Source: Alphaproteobacteria bacterium (GTDB lineage Bacteria > Pseudomonadota > Alphaproteobacteria > Rhizobiales > Hyphomicrobiaceae). Taken from it: 64,000 nucleotides of DNA. Of the stretch, positions 1 through 9,963 are shown piece by piece; the first letter of the stretch is position 1; every line of letters starts with the position of its first letter. The notes beneath the pieces were generated by a model, which made no database searches, had not been told where the DNA came from, and worked only from the letters and a program-made list of their open reading frames with translations. A program made the position numbers and the translations under genes. Where the stretch lies: assembly GCA_018819265.1 (NCBI GenBank), contig JAHJQI010000004.1:1-64000 (forward strand), written 5' to 3'.

Positions 1-327
1 CGCCATCAGGAGCGCGCCGCGACGTTGAAGGCGCGCCTTGCCGAGGCCGGCCTGCCGGTCATGGAAAACCCCAGCCACATCGTGCCGGTGATGGTCGGCG
101 ATCCGGTCCACTGCAAGGCGGTGACCGACGCGCTGCTCGATCACTATGGCATCTATGTGCAGCCGATCAATTATCCGACCGTGCCGCGCGGCACCGAGCG
201 GATCCGCCTGACGCCGGGACCGATGCACACGGACGCCCTGATGGACCATCTCGTCGCCTCGCTCGGCGCACTCTGGCAGCGCTGCCCCGTCGCCAAAGGC
301 CACTACGTCAAGCTGGCCGCGGAATAA
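1..327 (+). CDS. hemA: 5-aminolevulinate synthase, C-terminal fragment (5' end outside window)
   Basis: ORF ends ...HYGIYVQPINYPTVPRGTERIRLTPGPMHTDALMDHLVASL..., the typical ALAS C-terminus. Confidence 0.88.
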   Translation, partial: RHQERAATLKARLAEAGLPVMENPSHIVPVMVGDPVHCKAVTDALLDHYGIYVQPINYPTVPRGTERIRLTPGPMHTDALMDHLVASLGALWQRCPVAKGHYVKLAAE

Positions 328-614
328 TCATCTCCCTTCGGGCTGTCGGACAGGGGTGGAAATCGCCGCGGCGGTCGGCGGGCCAATTCCGTCTCGCCTG
401 TCTGGGTAGTCGACGACCTACCCATTGGCCATGCAGCCGCACTTTCACTGGTCTAGCGCCCGCTCACATGCGTAGTTTCACCGCGTTGTCTTGTCCGTTA
501 GGATGAGACGATGGTAGGTACGAACTTTAGTTCCTGCGCCGTCCGGCGTCTTTCAATGAGCCCCGGCGGTCCCGCCGGTCAAACACAACACCGCCAGAAC
601 ACGAGGAAATCCCG

Positions 615-1919
615 ATGTCGACAGCAACGGACGCATCCAGCGCCGCAACCAATGCCTTTTTCTCTGCAACGCTGGCCGAGAGCGATCCGGAAGTTTCTTC
701 GGCGATTGCCAAGGAATTCGACCGCCAGCAGCATGAAATCGAACTTATCGCCTCCGAAAACATCGTTTCGCGAGCCGTCCTCGAAGCTGCCGGATCGGTG
801 CTCACCAACAAGTACGCCGAAGGCTATCCCGGCCGGCGTTACTACGGCGGTTGCCAGTTCGTCGACATCGCCGAGGAACTGGCGATCGAACGCGCCAAGA
901 AACTGTTCGGCTGCGAATTCGCCAACGTTCAGCCGAATTCGGGCAGCCAGGCAAACCAGGGCGTCTTCAACGCGCTCCTGAAGCCGGGCGACGCCATTCT
1001 CGGCCTGTCGCTCGCAGCCGGCGGCCACCTGACACACGGCGCCCCGGTCAACCAGTCTGGCAAGTGGTTTCAGCCGTTCCACTACGGCGTCGACCGCGAA
1101 ACCCACCTGATCGACATGGAAGAGGTCCGCCGCCTCGCCAAGGAAAACAACGTCAAGCTGATCATCGCCGGCGGCTCGGCCTACCCGCGCAAGATCGACT
1201 TTGCCGCCTTCCGCCAGATCGCCGATGAAGTCGGCGCCTATTTCCTCGTCGACATGGCCCATTTCGCCGGCCTCGTCGCAGCCGGCATGTACCCATCGCC
1301 CTTCCCGCACGCCCACGTCGTCACGACGACGACCCACAAGACGCTGCGCGGCCCGCGCGGCGGCATGATCCTCACCAACGACGCCGATCTGGCCAAGAAG
1401 ATCAACTCGGCGATCTTCCCCGGCATCCAGGGCGGTCCGCTGATGCACGTGATCGCGGGCAAGGCGGTTGCCTTCGGCGAAGCCCTGCGTCCTGATTTCA
1501 AGGTCTACATCAAGAGCGTCATGGACAACGCCAAGGCCATGGGCGAGGTGCTCGTCGGCAACGGCTTCAACCTCGTCTCCGGTGGCACCGATTCCCACCT
1601 CATCCTCGTCGACCTTCGGCCCAAGAAGATCACAGGCAACATCGCGGAAAAAGCGCTGGAACGGGCGCACATGACCTGCAACAAGAACGGCATCCCCTTC
1701 GACCCCGAAAAGCCGATGGTCACCTCCGGCATCCGCCTCGGCGCGCCGGCCGGCACGACGCGCGGTTTCGGCGTCGTCGAATTCCAGGAAATCGGCCGAC
1801 TGATTTCCGAAGTTCTCGATGGGCTCGCCGCCAATGGTGCCGACGGCAACGCAGCCGTCGAGGCTGCCGCGAGAGAGAAGGCAATCGCGCTTTGCAAGCG
1901 CTTCCCGATCTATTCCTGA
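615..1919 (+). CDS. glyA: serine hydroxymethyltransferase
   Basis: 434 aa; [46 protein letters not shown]-lysine motif. Confidence 0.98.
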   Translation: MSTATDASSAATNAFFSATLAESDPEVSSAIAKEFDRQQHEIELIASENIVSRAVLEAAGSVLTNKYAEGYPGRRYYGGCQFVDIAEELAIERAKKLFGCEFANVQPNSGSQANQGVFNALLKPGDAILGLSLAAGGHLTHGAPVNQSGKWFQPFHYGVDRETHLIDMEEVRRLAKENNVKLIIAGGSAYPRKIDFAAFRQIADEVGAYFLVDMAHFAGLVAAGMYPSPFPHAHVVTTTTHKTLRGPRGGMILTNDADLAKKINSAIFPGIQGGPLMHVIAGKAVAFGEALRPDFKVYIKSVMDNAKAMGEVLVGNGFNLVSGGTDSHLILVDLRPKKITGNIAEKALERAHMTCNKNGIPFDPEKPMVTSGIRLGAPAGTTRGFGVVEFQEIGRLISEVLDGLAANGADGNAAVEAAAREKAIALCKRFPIYS

Positions 1920-2024
1920 TCGTCTTCGGGAATTGCAGCGGGGATTTAGCCCGTGCGGCGCACGATAAAGCCGCCGGACTGCGGGATACCCCTTTGCCAA
2001 CCGACTGAGCACGGCTTATATCGT

Positions 2025-2068
2025 GGCCCCGCCCGCCGTCGATCGGATCGACCAGGGCGGGGCCTTTT
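2025..2068 (+). terminator. probable intrinsic terminator after glyA
   Basis: GGCCCCGCCC (2025-2034) pairs with GGGCGGGGCC (2055-2064), followed by TTTT; nested inner stem GTCGATC/GATCGAC. Confidence 0.7.
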
Positions 2069-2092
2069 CGTTTGCCACTCCGGAGAACCGGC

Positions 2093-2668
2093 ATGCGTTG
2101 CCCATTTTGCGGCTGCGAGGATACCCAGGTGAAGGACAGCCGGCCGACCGAGGAGAACTCGTCGATCCGCCGCCGCCGCGTGTGTCCCGATTGCGCCGGC
2201 CGCTTCACGACATTCGAGCGCGTGCAGCTGCGCGAACTCATGGTCCTCAAGCGCTCCGGCCGCAAAGTCGCCTTCGACCGCGACAAGTTAGTGAATTCCG
2301 TCAACGTCGCATTGCGCAAGCGCCCGATCGATGCCGACCGGGTCGAGCGCATGGTCTCCGGCATCGTCCGCCAGCTCGAAGCCTCCGGCGAAAGCGAGAT
2401 CGCTTCATCCGTCATCGGCGAACTCGTCATCGATGCGCTGCGCGGGCTCGATCCGGTCGCCTACGTCCGCTTTGCCTCCGTCTATCGCGACTTCCGCGAA
2501 GTCGCCGATTTCGAAAGCGTGCTCGGCGAGATCGCCCGCGATACGATTCCAGATGCAGGCAAACCGCTCAAGGGCGGCGACAGGGCTGATAGCGAACCGG
2601 GCAGACCGGAGGCAAAGGCGGTTGCGGCAAGGTTGCCGCGCGCCAAGTCCTCCGGCGAGACGCATTGA
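2093..2668 (+). CDS. nrdR: transcriptional repressor NrdR
   Basis: [45 protein letters not shown] zinc ribbon plus ATP-cone; start at 2093 preferred over the longer ORF. Confidence 0.96.
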   Translation: MRCPFCGCEDTQVKDSRPTEENSSIRRRRVCPDCAGRFTTFERVQLRELMVLKRSGRKVAFDRDKLVNSVNVALRKRPIDADRVERMVSGIVRQLEASGESEIASSVIGELVIDALRGLDPVAYVRFASVYRDFREVADFESVLGEIARDTIPDAGKPLKGGDRADSEPGRPEAKAVAARLPRAKSSGETH

Positions 2669-2671
2669 GCC

Positions 2672-3832
2672 TTGTCAGCCGCCGACCATACCGCCCCCCG
2701 GGTGTCGTCTTTCGACAGGCACATGATGGAACTCGCCCTGCGCGCTGCACGCCTCGGCCTCGGCACGACGGCACCCAATCCTTCCGTCGGGGCAGTGATC
2801 GCCGACGAGAAATCGGGCGAGGTCATATCCGTCGGGACCACCGCCCCCGGCGGCCGCCCCCATGCCGAACCGCTGGCGACCGCATTGGCGGGAGCCCGCG
2901 CCCGCGGCAAGACGATGTACGTCACCCTTGAGCCCTGCTCGCATGTCGGGCGCACACCGCCCTGCGTTGACGCCGTACTGACTGCCGGTATATCGCGCGT
3001 CGTCGTCGCCCAGGAAGACCCCGATCCCCGCGTTGCCGGGCGCGGCCTTGCCCGCCTGCGCCAGGCCGGCGTCGCAGTGAGCCGAGGCCTCCTGCACGAG
3101 GAAGCCCGCTGGCTGACACGCGGTCATATCGTTCGGGTCACCGAGCGCCGGCCCTTCATCCAGCTGAAGTTGGCGGTCGGATCCGATGGTGCGGTGCCGC
3201 GCGGCGGCGCCGGCAAGCCGGTGTTCGTCACAGGTGATGTCGCCCGTGCCCATGGCCACATGCTGCGCGCACGCACCGATGCGATCCTCATCGGCGGCGG
3301 CACGCTGCGCGACGATGACCCGGACCTGAGGTGCCGGCTGCCGGGCCTCGCCGGTCGTTCGCCGATACGCGTCGTGCTTGCCGGTGGACAGCTCCCCGCG
3401 CCCTCGATCCGGATGGCGGCGACCGCCGCGCGGGCGCCCCTATGGATCATGGCCGCCGCGCCAACGCTGGCGGCGGGCCAGGACCGCGCCGAGGCCTTGC
3501 GGCGCGCCGGTTGCCGGGTGCTGCAGGTTGGCGATGTCGGCGGGCGTCCGTGGCTGCCCTCCGTCTGCGAGGCCCTCGTCGGCGAGGGCATCACGCGGCT
3601 CTTGGTGGAAGGCGGCCCGGCGCTGTGGCGCAGCTTCGCCGAAGCCGGCCTCGCCGACGAAGTTCGCCTGTTTCGCGCTGGCGCCGCTGGCGAACCGTTG
3701 GGCCGGGGGCATTTGACTATTCCGCCTTTCCTTGGGCGTCTACTGCCCGGCCTGACGCTCCAGCCTGTTGACCGTCGCCGGCTCGGCCCCGACGACATGA
3801 TGACCTTTCGCCACGACCGGCCGCTGCCGTGA
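2672..3832 (+). CDS. ribD: bifunctional diaminohydroxyphosphoribosylaminopyrimidine deaminase / 5-amino-6-(5-phosphoribosylamino)uracil reductase
   Basis: TTAPNPSVGAV, HAEP, TLEPCSHVGRTPPCVDA deaminase motifs; C-terminal reductase domain; rib cluster. Confidence 0.95.
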   Translation: MSAADHTAPRVSSFDRHMMELALRAARLGLGTTAPNPSVGAVIADEKSGEVISVGTTAPGGRPHAEPLATALAGARARGKTMYVTLEPCSHVGRTPPCVDAVLTAGISRVVVAQEDPDPRVAGRGLARLRQAGVAVSRGLLHEEARWLTRGHIVRVTERRPFIQLKLAVGSDGAVPRGGAGKPVFVTGDVARAHGHMLRARTDAILIGGGTLRDDDPDLRCRLPGLAGRSPIRVVLAGGQLPAPSIRMAATAARAPLWIMAAAPTLAAGQDRAEALRRAGCRVLQVGDVGGRPWLPSVCEALVGEGITRLLVEGGPALWRSFAEAGLADEVRLFRAGAAGEPLGRGHLTIPPFLGRLLPGLTLQPVDRRRLGPDDMMTFRHDRPLP

Positions 3833-3841
3833 AGCACACAG

Positions 3842-3901
3842 GCCCGAAGAATTGAGGCCCGAAGAATTGAGGCCTGAAGAATTGAGGCCTGAAGAATTGA
3901 G
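3842..3901. repeat. 4 x 15-bp tandem repeat (GCCYGAAGAATTGAG) directly upstream of ribE
   Basis: Units 3842-3856, 3857-3871, 3872-3886, 3887-3901; differ only by one C/T. Confidence 0.97.
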
Positions 3902-3910
3902 GAGAGACAG

Positions 3911-4504
3911 ATGTTTACCGGCATCATCACCGACATCGGCAGGATCGCCTCGCGCGATGGCGGCCATTTCGCGATTCGATGCGCTTATCCCGCCGCATCG
4001 ATCGACATCGGTGCCTCCATATGCTGCGATGGGGTTTGCCTCACCGTCACCACGGTCACGCCGCAAGGCGACGGCGCCGTCTTCGGCGTCGACGTTTCCA
4101 ACGAAACGCGCTCCAAGACGACGCTGAAGGATTGGCAGCCCGGCCGCCGCGTCAACCTGGAGCGCTCCTTGAGGCTCGGAGCGGAAATGGGCGGTCATGT
4201 CGTCTCGGGTCATGTCGACGGGCTGGCGAAGATCGTCGATATCCGTCAGGATGGCGACAGCTTCCGCTTTTCATTCGAGGCGCCAGAACACCTTTCGCAC
4301 TATATCGCGCCGAAGGGTTCTCTCGCACTTGACGGCACGTCGCTGACCGTCAATGAGGTCAGTTCCAGCCGCTTTGGAGTAAATCTGATCCCGCATTCCT
4401 TGCAGGCGACGACCTGGGGTGAGAAAAGGGTCGGCGATGAGGTCAATCTCGAAGTTGACCTGTTTGCGCGCTATGTGGCGCGCCTGATGGAGTTTCGCCA
4501 GTGA
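3911..4504 (+). CDS. ribE: riboflavin synthase (alpha chain)
   Basis: MFTGIITDIG N-terminus, duplicated lumazine-binding domains, GHVDG, LDGTSLTVNEV. Confidence 0.96.
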   Translation: MFTGIITDIGRIASRDGGHFAIRCAYPAASIDIGASICCDGVCLTVTTVTPQGDGAVFGVDVSNETRSKTTLKDWQPGRRVNLERSLRLGAEMGGHVVSGHVDGLAKIVDIRQDGDSFRFSFEAPEHLSHYIAPKGSLALDGTSLTVNEVSSSRFGVNLIPHSLQATTWGEKRVGDEVNLEVDLFARYVARLMEFRQ

Positions 4505-5643
4505 ACGACGCCGCCGCCGCTGTGCTGTCCATGCCGCTCGCCACCACCGCCGAGCTGGTCGAGGAAGTGCGCAACGGTCGCATGGTCGTCCTCGTCGATG
4601 CCGAGGATCGCGAGAACGAAGGCGATCTTATCGTCCCCGCCCAGATGGCGACGCCGGACGCCGTGAACTTCATGGCCCGCTACGGGCGCGGGCTGATCTG
4701 CCTGGCGATCACGCGCGAGCGGGCGGGAGAACTGGGCCTGAGCGAGATGGTCCGCTCCAACCAGTCGCGCAACCGCACGGCGTTCACGCAGTCGATCGAA
4801 GCCCGCGAAGGCATCTCGACTGGCATCTCCGCGCGCGACCGCGCCCTCACGATTTCGACCGCCATCGATCCCACCAAGGCCGCCGAATCCATCGTTTCGC
4901 CCGGCCACGTCTTCCCGCTGATCGCCCGCGACGGCGGCGTCCTGATCCGCGCCGGCCACACCGAAGCCTCCGTCGACCTCGCCCGGCTTGCCGGGCTCAA
5001 TCCGGCCTCCGTCATCTGCGAGATCATGAAAGACGACGGCACCATGGCGCGGCTGCCGGATTTGCGGATCTTTGCCCGGGAGCACGGCCTGAAGATCGGC
5101 ACCATCGAGGATCTGATCGCCTACCGCCTGCGTCACGACCGGATTGTTCGCCAGATTTCCGATAGTGCGGTGATGAGCGTCTATGGCGGCGAGTTCCGCC
5201 TGCACGTTTACGAAACCACCGTCGAACCGTCCGAACACATCGCCTTCGTCAAGGGCGATCTCTCACAGCCGGGACCGGTGCTCGTGCGCGTGCATGCGAT
5301 CAACCCGCTGGTCGACCTTGCCGGAGCGGGAGCTGTCGAGCCGTGCCGCGTCGTCGAGCAGTCGATGCGCTTGATTGGCGAGGAGGGCCGCGGCGTCGTC
5401 GTCCTGATCCGCGATGTCCGCCCGCATGCCGTCTCCGAATGGATCACGAACCGCACCTCCGGCAAGGACGCCATGAGCGACGACCAGCGCAAGAAGCGCC
5501 AGGTCGAGATCGGTGTCGGCTCGCAGATCCTCGTCGATCTCGGCGTCCGCGACATGATCCTGTTGACGAATTCGCCGACACAGAACTATGTCGGGCTCGA
5601 AGCCTTCGGCCTGCGCATCGTCGAAACGCGCAGGATTGGGTGA
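4501..5643 (+). CDS. ribB: 3,4-dihydroxy-2-butanone-4-phosphate synthase with degenerate GTP cyclohydrolase II-like C-terminal domain (RibBX-like)
   Basis: DAEDRENEGDLIVPAQ and GHTEASVDLARLAGL DHBP synthase motifs; C-terminal GCHII-like region lacks the zinc-binding cysteines; 4-nt overlap with ribE. Confidence 0.92.
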   Translation: MNDAAAAVLSMPLATTAELVEEVRNGRMVVLVDAEDRENEGDLIVPAQMATPDAVNFMARYGRGLICLAITRERAGELGLSEMVRSNQSRNRTAFTQSIEAREGISTGISARDRALTISTAIDPTKAAESIVSPGHVFPLIARDGGVLIRAGHTEASVDLARLAGLNPASVICEIMKDDGTMARLPDLRIFAREHGLKIGTIEDLIAYRLRHDRIVRQISDSAVMSVYGGEFRLHVYETTVEPSEHIAFVKGDLSQPGPVLVRVHAINPLVDLAGAGAVEPCRVVEQSMRLIGEEGRGVVVLIRDVRPHAVSEWITNRTSGKDAMSDDQRKKRQVEIGVGSQILVDLGVRDMILLTNSPTQNYVGLEAFGLRIVETRRIG

Positions 5644-5653
5644 GGCCTGGGAC

Positions 5654-6178
5654 ATGATCGAACGCACCCCAAGCGAGGCACGCGCGGCTTCGGCCGATGA
5701 TGCCCCGGTCGCAGCGCACGTGCTGATCATCGCCGCGCCGTACTACGCCGACGTCGCCGAACACCTGATGGCCGGCGCCACCGCCGAACTTGCAGCCCGC
5801 GGCGCGACCTTCGAAACGATCTTCGTCGAAGGCGCTTTGGAAATTCCGCAGGCCCTCGGCGCCGCCGTCGATGCCGGAATTGTCCCGCGCGGCGTAAACA
5901 TCGCTCGCGGACGCTTCGATGGCGTACTCGCTCTGGGCTGCGTCATTCGCGGCGAGACTTCACACTACGACGTCGTCGTAGGTCAGGCCAATCATTGGCT
6001 CATGCAGATTGCCGTCGATAATCGCATTCCGCTCGGCAATGCGATTTTGACGGTGGACACGAAGGAACAGGCAATGCAGAGGGCAAGCGGCGGACGCCGG
6101 GGTAAGGGCGGCGATGCCGCGCGCGCCTGCCTCGGGCTGATCGAACTGCGGCGCGCTTTTGCGGCGGGGCCGCAATGA
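5654..6178 (+). CDS. ribH: 6,7-dimethyl-8-ribityllumazine synthase
   Basis: VEGALEIPQALG, LGCVIRGETSHYDVV, GNAILTVDTKEQAMQRA. Confidence 0.96.
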   Translation: MIERTPSEARAASADDAPVAAHVLIIAAPYYADVAEHLMAGATAELAARGATFETIFVEGALEIPQALGAAVDAGIVPRGVNIARGRFDGVLALGCVIRGETSHYDVVVGQANHWLMQIAVDNRIPLGNAILTVDTKEQAMQRASGGRRGKGGDAARACLGLIELRRAFAAGPQ

Positions 6179-6726
6179 CCTCGAACACACACAAGACACC
6201 GAAGCCGAAACCGAAATCGAAAGGCAAGCAGCCCGCGCAGGCCGCGCGCAGTGCCGCCCGCGTCGGTGCGGTGCAGGCGCTCTATCAGATGGATGTCGGC
6301 GGCGCGGACGTCACCGATGTCATCGCCGAGTTCACGACCCTGCGCTTTCCCAACTCGGAAGCCGGCGAGACGATTGCCGGTGCCGATCCCGCCTTCTTCG
6401 CCGAACTTCTGCGCGGCGTCGTCCGTCGTCAGCGCGATCTCGATCCTCTGATCGACCAGCAACTGGCGATCGGCTGGCGCCTTGTGCGCATCGATTCGAT
6501 CCTGCGGGCCATCCTGCGGTCCGGAGCGTTCGAGATGATGGAGCGCCTCGATGTTCCAGCCCGCGTCGTCATCAACGAATATATCGACGTTGCCCACGCC
6601 TTCTTCGATGAGGAAGAACCCAAGGTCGTCAATGGTGTGCTGGACCGCCTGGCTCACCGCCTGCGTCCCGCCGAATTCGAGGGCAAGGGCGATCACGGCA
6701 AAGGCGAGCGCCGGGAAAAGACCTGA
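6175..6726 (+). CDS. nusB: transcription antitermination factor NusB
   Basis: ARVGAVQALYQMDVGG, RIDSILRAILRSGAFEM, VVINEYIDVAHAFF; ATGA overlap with ribH. Confidence 0.95.
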   Translation: MTSNTHKTPKPKPKSKGKQPAQAARSAARVGAVQALYQMDVGGADVTDVIAEFTTLRFPNSEAGETIAGADPAFFAELLRGVVRRQRDLDPLIDQQLAIGWRLVRIDSILRAILRSGAFEMMERLDVPARVVINEYIDVAHAFFDEEEPKVVNGVLDRLAHRLRPAEFEGKGDHGKGERREKT

Positions 6727-6773
6727 ACACGCCTATTGGTTGGCAGCCCGTCGAACATACTCCGGGACACGCG

Positions 6774-7778
6774 ATGGCCGAATCCGAACACGCAATGATT
6801 GCCCGGCTTCTCGCGCCGTTGTCTGACGGGTTGCCGGGCGCGTACGGGCTGACCGACGATGCCGCCGCTTTGAGGCCACCCGCCGGCTGCGAGTTCGTCG
6901 TCACGATGGACACGTTGATCGATGGCGTCCACTTCCGCTTTGATGGCACGCCGCCTTCAGCGGCGATGGCCGCTCGCAAGGCGCTGGCCGTCAATGTCTC
7001 CGATCTCGCCGCGAAGGGCGCCGAACCGTTCGCCTATCTGCTGTCGCTTGCCTTGCCTGCTGGCCATGGCGACTGGCTCGATGGGTTTGTGTCGGGATTG
7101 GCATCTGCCCAGGACGATTTCGGGTTGCAACTCGCCGGCGGCGATACCGTCCGCACGACCGGCGCATTCGCCGTCACGATCACGGCGTTCGGGTCCGTGC
7201 CGACCGGACGCATGATCAGCCGCTCGGGGGCCTGCCCTGGCGATATCCTGATGGTCTCGGGCACCATCGGCGATGCATTCGCCGGACTCACACTGGATCG
7301 CGGCGATTGCCAGGCGCTTGAGTGGAGCGGCCATCTCGACGACAGCGACCGCAAAAGCCTCCTGTCGCGGAATCGGACGCCGACGCCGCGCATTCAACTG
7401 ATACCAGCATTGCGGCAGTTCGCAACGGCTTCGCTGGATGTGTCCGACGGCCTCGCCATCGACGCTTCGCGGCTTGCCGCGGCCAGCGGCGTCGGCATCG
7501 AAATCGACGCGTCGACTATTCCGTTGTCGGCCGCCTGCGTCACATTGCGGACTGCTGGAAAACTCCGCCTTGAGCAACTGATAACCGGTGGCGACGACTA
7601 TGAGGTGCTGGCAACCCTTGCCACCGGTTCCGAGGCCGGCTTCGTTGAAGCCGCCACGCAGGCGGGAGTTCGCGTGACGCGGATTGGGCGGGTCGTCGCC
7701 GGTACCGGTCTTGCGGTGCGCGAGTCTGCAGAAAAACTCATGCAGCTGGACCGGCTGGGCTGGGATCACCTTTCCTGA
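6774..7778 (+). CDS. thiL: thiamine-monophosphate kinase
   Basis: DDAAAL, TMDTLIDGVHF, ALAVNVSDLAAKGAEP, LDVSDGLAIDASRLA, TGGDDYEVL. Confidence 0.94.
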   Translation: MAESEHAMIARLLAPLSDGLPGAYGLTDDAAALRPPAGCEFVVTMDTLIDGVHFRFDGTPPSAAMAARKALAVNVSDLAAKGAEPFAYLLSLALPAGHGDWLDGFVSGLASAQDDFGLQLAGGDTVRTTGAFAVTITAFGSVPTGRMISRSGACPGDILMVSGTIGDAFAGLTLDRGDCQALEWSGHLDDSDRKSLLSRNRTPTPRIQLIPALRQFATASLDVSDGLAIDASRLAAASGVGIEIDASTIPLSAACVTLRTAGKLRLEQLITGGDDYEVLATLATGSEAGFVEAATQAGVRVTRIGRVVAGTGLAVRESAEKLMQLDRLGWDHLS

Positions 7779-8057
7779 GCAGCCCATGCCAATGGCGTGC
7801 CGGGAGAACTTGGCGGGATCGGCGGTCGGCAGGGGCTGCTGCGGCTTTGCAGTGGGCTCTTTCTTTTGCCTGCTACGGAGCGATCCATCCAGCAAAGGGC
7901 CGTGACAACGCGATTGTGAGGCGCGCGAAGAGGGCCAAGGGTTGAATGACCGTCTTTGTTTGGCCACATGGCTTGTGGACCTATGCCACGCAGAGTCGCG
8001 CTCGGCGCGGTAGGGGCAGGCGCTTGAGCCGCAACCAATTCAATATAGGTAGGGGCG

Positions 8058-9425
8058 ATGACCAGCGAGCACACCAGGAAGGTGTCCTTGGAGACGCGGC
8101 GGAGCATTTTGCGCAAGTCGCTCGGCATTGCGGCGGCGACGGGAATGCTTCCCTTCGCGCGCGCTGCGCACGCCCAGGATGAGTGGTGGCAATCGATCAT
8201 TGGCCGCGGCACCGAACCCGACGACAGGCGCAGGCCGGATTCCGTACAGCGCAAAAAATACGAGATGGGCGATCTTCGCACCGGGGTGACGCCGTGGCTG
8301 AGCGATGTCACGCTGGCTGCGACCCGCGATGGCATCGAGCGCTACCGCAGGATTGTCAGCAAGGGCGGCTGGCCGCAGGTTCCCGGTCCAAAGTCGATCC
8401 GCCCCGGGGATTACGACGACCGCGTTCCGATACTGCGCCAGCGCCTGCGAGCGACCGGCGACATGGCCCCGGGTGGCGGCTACTACGAGAACTTCGAATA
8501 CGATGATGCCTGCGAGCGCGGCGTTGCGGCTTTTCAGGGCCGTCACGGCCTGCGCATCACGCGACGCGTCGACCGCGCCACTTTCGCGGCGCTGAACGTG
8601 ACCGCCGAGATGCGCCTGCAGCAGCTCGAACTCAATCTGAACCGCATCCAGCAGCTTTTGAACGAACGCATCGAAAATCGTTATGTCATCGTCAACGCGC
8701 CGGCCTTCCAGCTTGAAGCCGTCGAGAATTTCGAAGTTCAGCAGCGCCATCGCGTGATCGCCGGCCGCACCGAGCGCCAGACTCCCGAGATCCGCGCCAC
8801 CATCCTCGGCCTGAACTTCTTTCCCTACTGGCGCGTGCCGATCAGCATCGCGCGTGGCGATCTCGTCCCGCACATGCGCAAGGACCCGGGCTACCTGGAT
8901 CGCGAGCACATCCGCGCCTTCCGCGGCAGCTACGATGGCGAGGAGGTTCCAATCCACACGATCGACTGGCACAACGTCGACCACGACCAGTTGCGCTTCC
9001 GCCAGGATCCCGGAGAATGGAATGCGCTGGGACTTGTGCGCATCGACATGCCGAATTCGGAAACGGTCTATATGCACGACACGCCCATGAAGCAGCTTTT
9101 CGGCCAGGCGAGCCGCGCCTATTCGGCAGGCTGCGTTCGCGTCGAGAACGTCATGAACTTCACCGATTGGATTGCGAAGTACGAACTCGGCTGGGAGCAG
9201 CCCGGTCGCTCCGAAGCCGTGATCGCCGCGGGCCAGCCGCTCGATTTGACGCTGACCCGGCCGGTGCCGGTCATCTTCGCCTACATCACGGCCTGGGGAG
9301 AACAAAATGGCACCGTCGAGTTCCGGCGTGACATCTACGACCGCGACGGTTCGCGAGCCTTCGCCGGCGATCTCGACGACGACGAGATGAAACCGCAGGT
9401 CGGGGCCAACGCCCTGAGCCCGTGA
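8058..9425 (+). CDS. L,D-transpeptidase (YcbB/LdtD-like), murein cross-linking
   Basis: Twin-arginine-like/hydrophobic N-terminus, peptidoglycan-binding segment, MHDTPMKQLFGQASRAYSAGCVRVEN catalytic SxGCxR motif. Confidence 0.88.
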   Translation: MTSEHTRKVSLETRRSILRKSLGIAAATGMLPFARAAHAQDEWWQSIIGRGTEPDDRRRPDSVQRKKYEMGDLRTGVTPWLSDVTLAATRDGIERYRRIVSKGGWPQVPGPKSIRPGDYDDRVPILRQRLRATGDMAPGGGYYENFEYDDACERGVAAFQGRHGLRITRRVDRATFAALNVTAEMRLQQLELNLNRIQQLLNERIENRYVIVNAPAFQLEAVENFEVQQRHRVIAGRTERQTPEIRATILGLNFFPYWRVPISIARGDLVPHMRKDPGYLDREHIRAFRGSYDGEEVPIHTIDWHNVDHDQLRFRQDPGEWNALGLVRIDMPNSETVYMHDTPMKQLFGQASRAYSAGCVRVENVMNFTDWIAKYELGWEQPGRSEAVIAAGQPLDLTLTRPVPVIFAYITAWGEQNGTVEFRRDIYDRDGSRAFAGDLDDDEMKPQVGANALSP

Positions 9426-9465
9426 AAAGCGGCGTCCCTGAACGGAACGGAAGCCGAGCCCATGC

Positions 9466-9924
9466 ATGCCTGACGATTCTAACTCCCCCATGGCAGTTGC
9501 GCTCGAAGAGGCCGAAGCCGCTGGCGCCCGCGGCGAGGTTCCGGTCGGTGCCGTTATCGTCGATCACGCTGGCAACATCGTTGCCCGCGCCGGCAATCGC
9601 ACCCGCGAACTTCGCGATCCGACCGCGCACGCCGAGATCGTCGCTCTGCGCGCCGCCTGCTTGCACTTCGGCTCGGAGCGCATCGGCGATTGCGATCTCT
9701 ATGTGACGCTGGAGCCGTGTGCGATGTGCGCGACGGCGATCTCGTTCGCCCGTATCCGCCGGCTCTATTACGGCGCGATCGACCCGAAGGGCGGCGGCGT
9801 CGAGCATGGTGCGCGCATCTTCGGGCAACCGACGTGCCACCACGCCCCGGAAGTCTATCCCGGCATCGATGAACAGCGCGCCGCGCTGTTGTTGAAGGAA
9901 TTTTTCGCTGCCCGGCGGAATTGA
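9466..9924 (+). CDS. tadA: tRNA(adenine34)/nucleoside deaminase, TadA family
   Basis: HAEIVALRAA and TLEPCAMCATAIS zinc-binding deaminase motifs. Confidence 0.85.
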   Translation: MPDDSNSPMAVALEEAEAAGARGEVPVGAVIVDHAGNIVARAGNRTRELRDPTAHAEIVALRAACLHFGSERIGDCDLYVTLEPCAMCATAISFARIRRLYYGAIDPKGGGVEHGARIFGQPTCHHAPEVYPGIDEQRAALLLKEFFAARRN

Positions 9925-9963
9925 GCGGCGGTAGGCGAGGCGAGCCGGCAAGTCAGCCTTCGA

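Noticed and set aside
404-423. GGGTAG/CTACCC inverted repeat downstream of hemA
   Set aside because: Short stem with no T-run and no other support for a terminator or operator
579-2012. 477-aa reverse-strand ORF opposite glyA
   Set aside because: Antisense shadow of an unambiguous glyA gene; no recognisable family, explained by high-GC codon bias
3833-3910. Possible FMN riboswitch in the riboflavin cluster
   Set aside because: The region is a simple 15-bp tandem array; no RFN-element conserved core recognised here or before ribD
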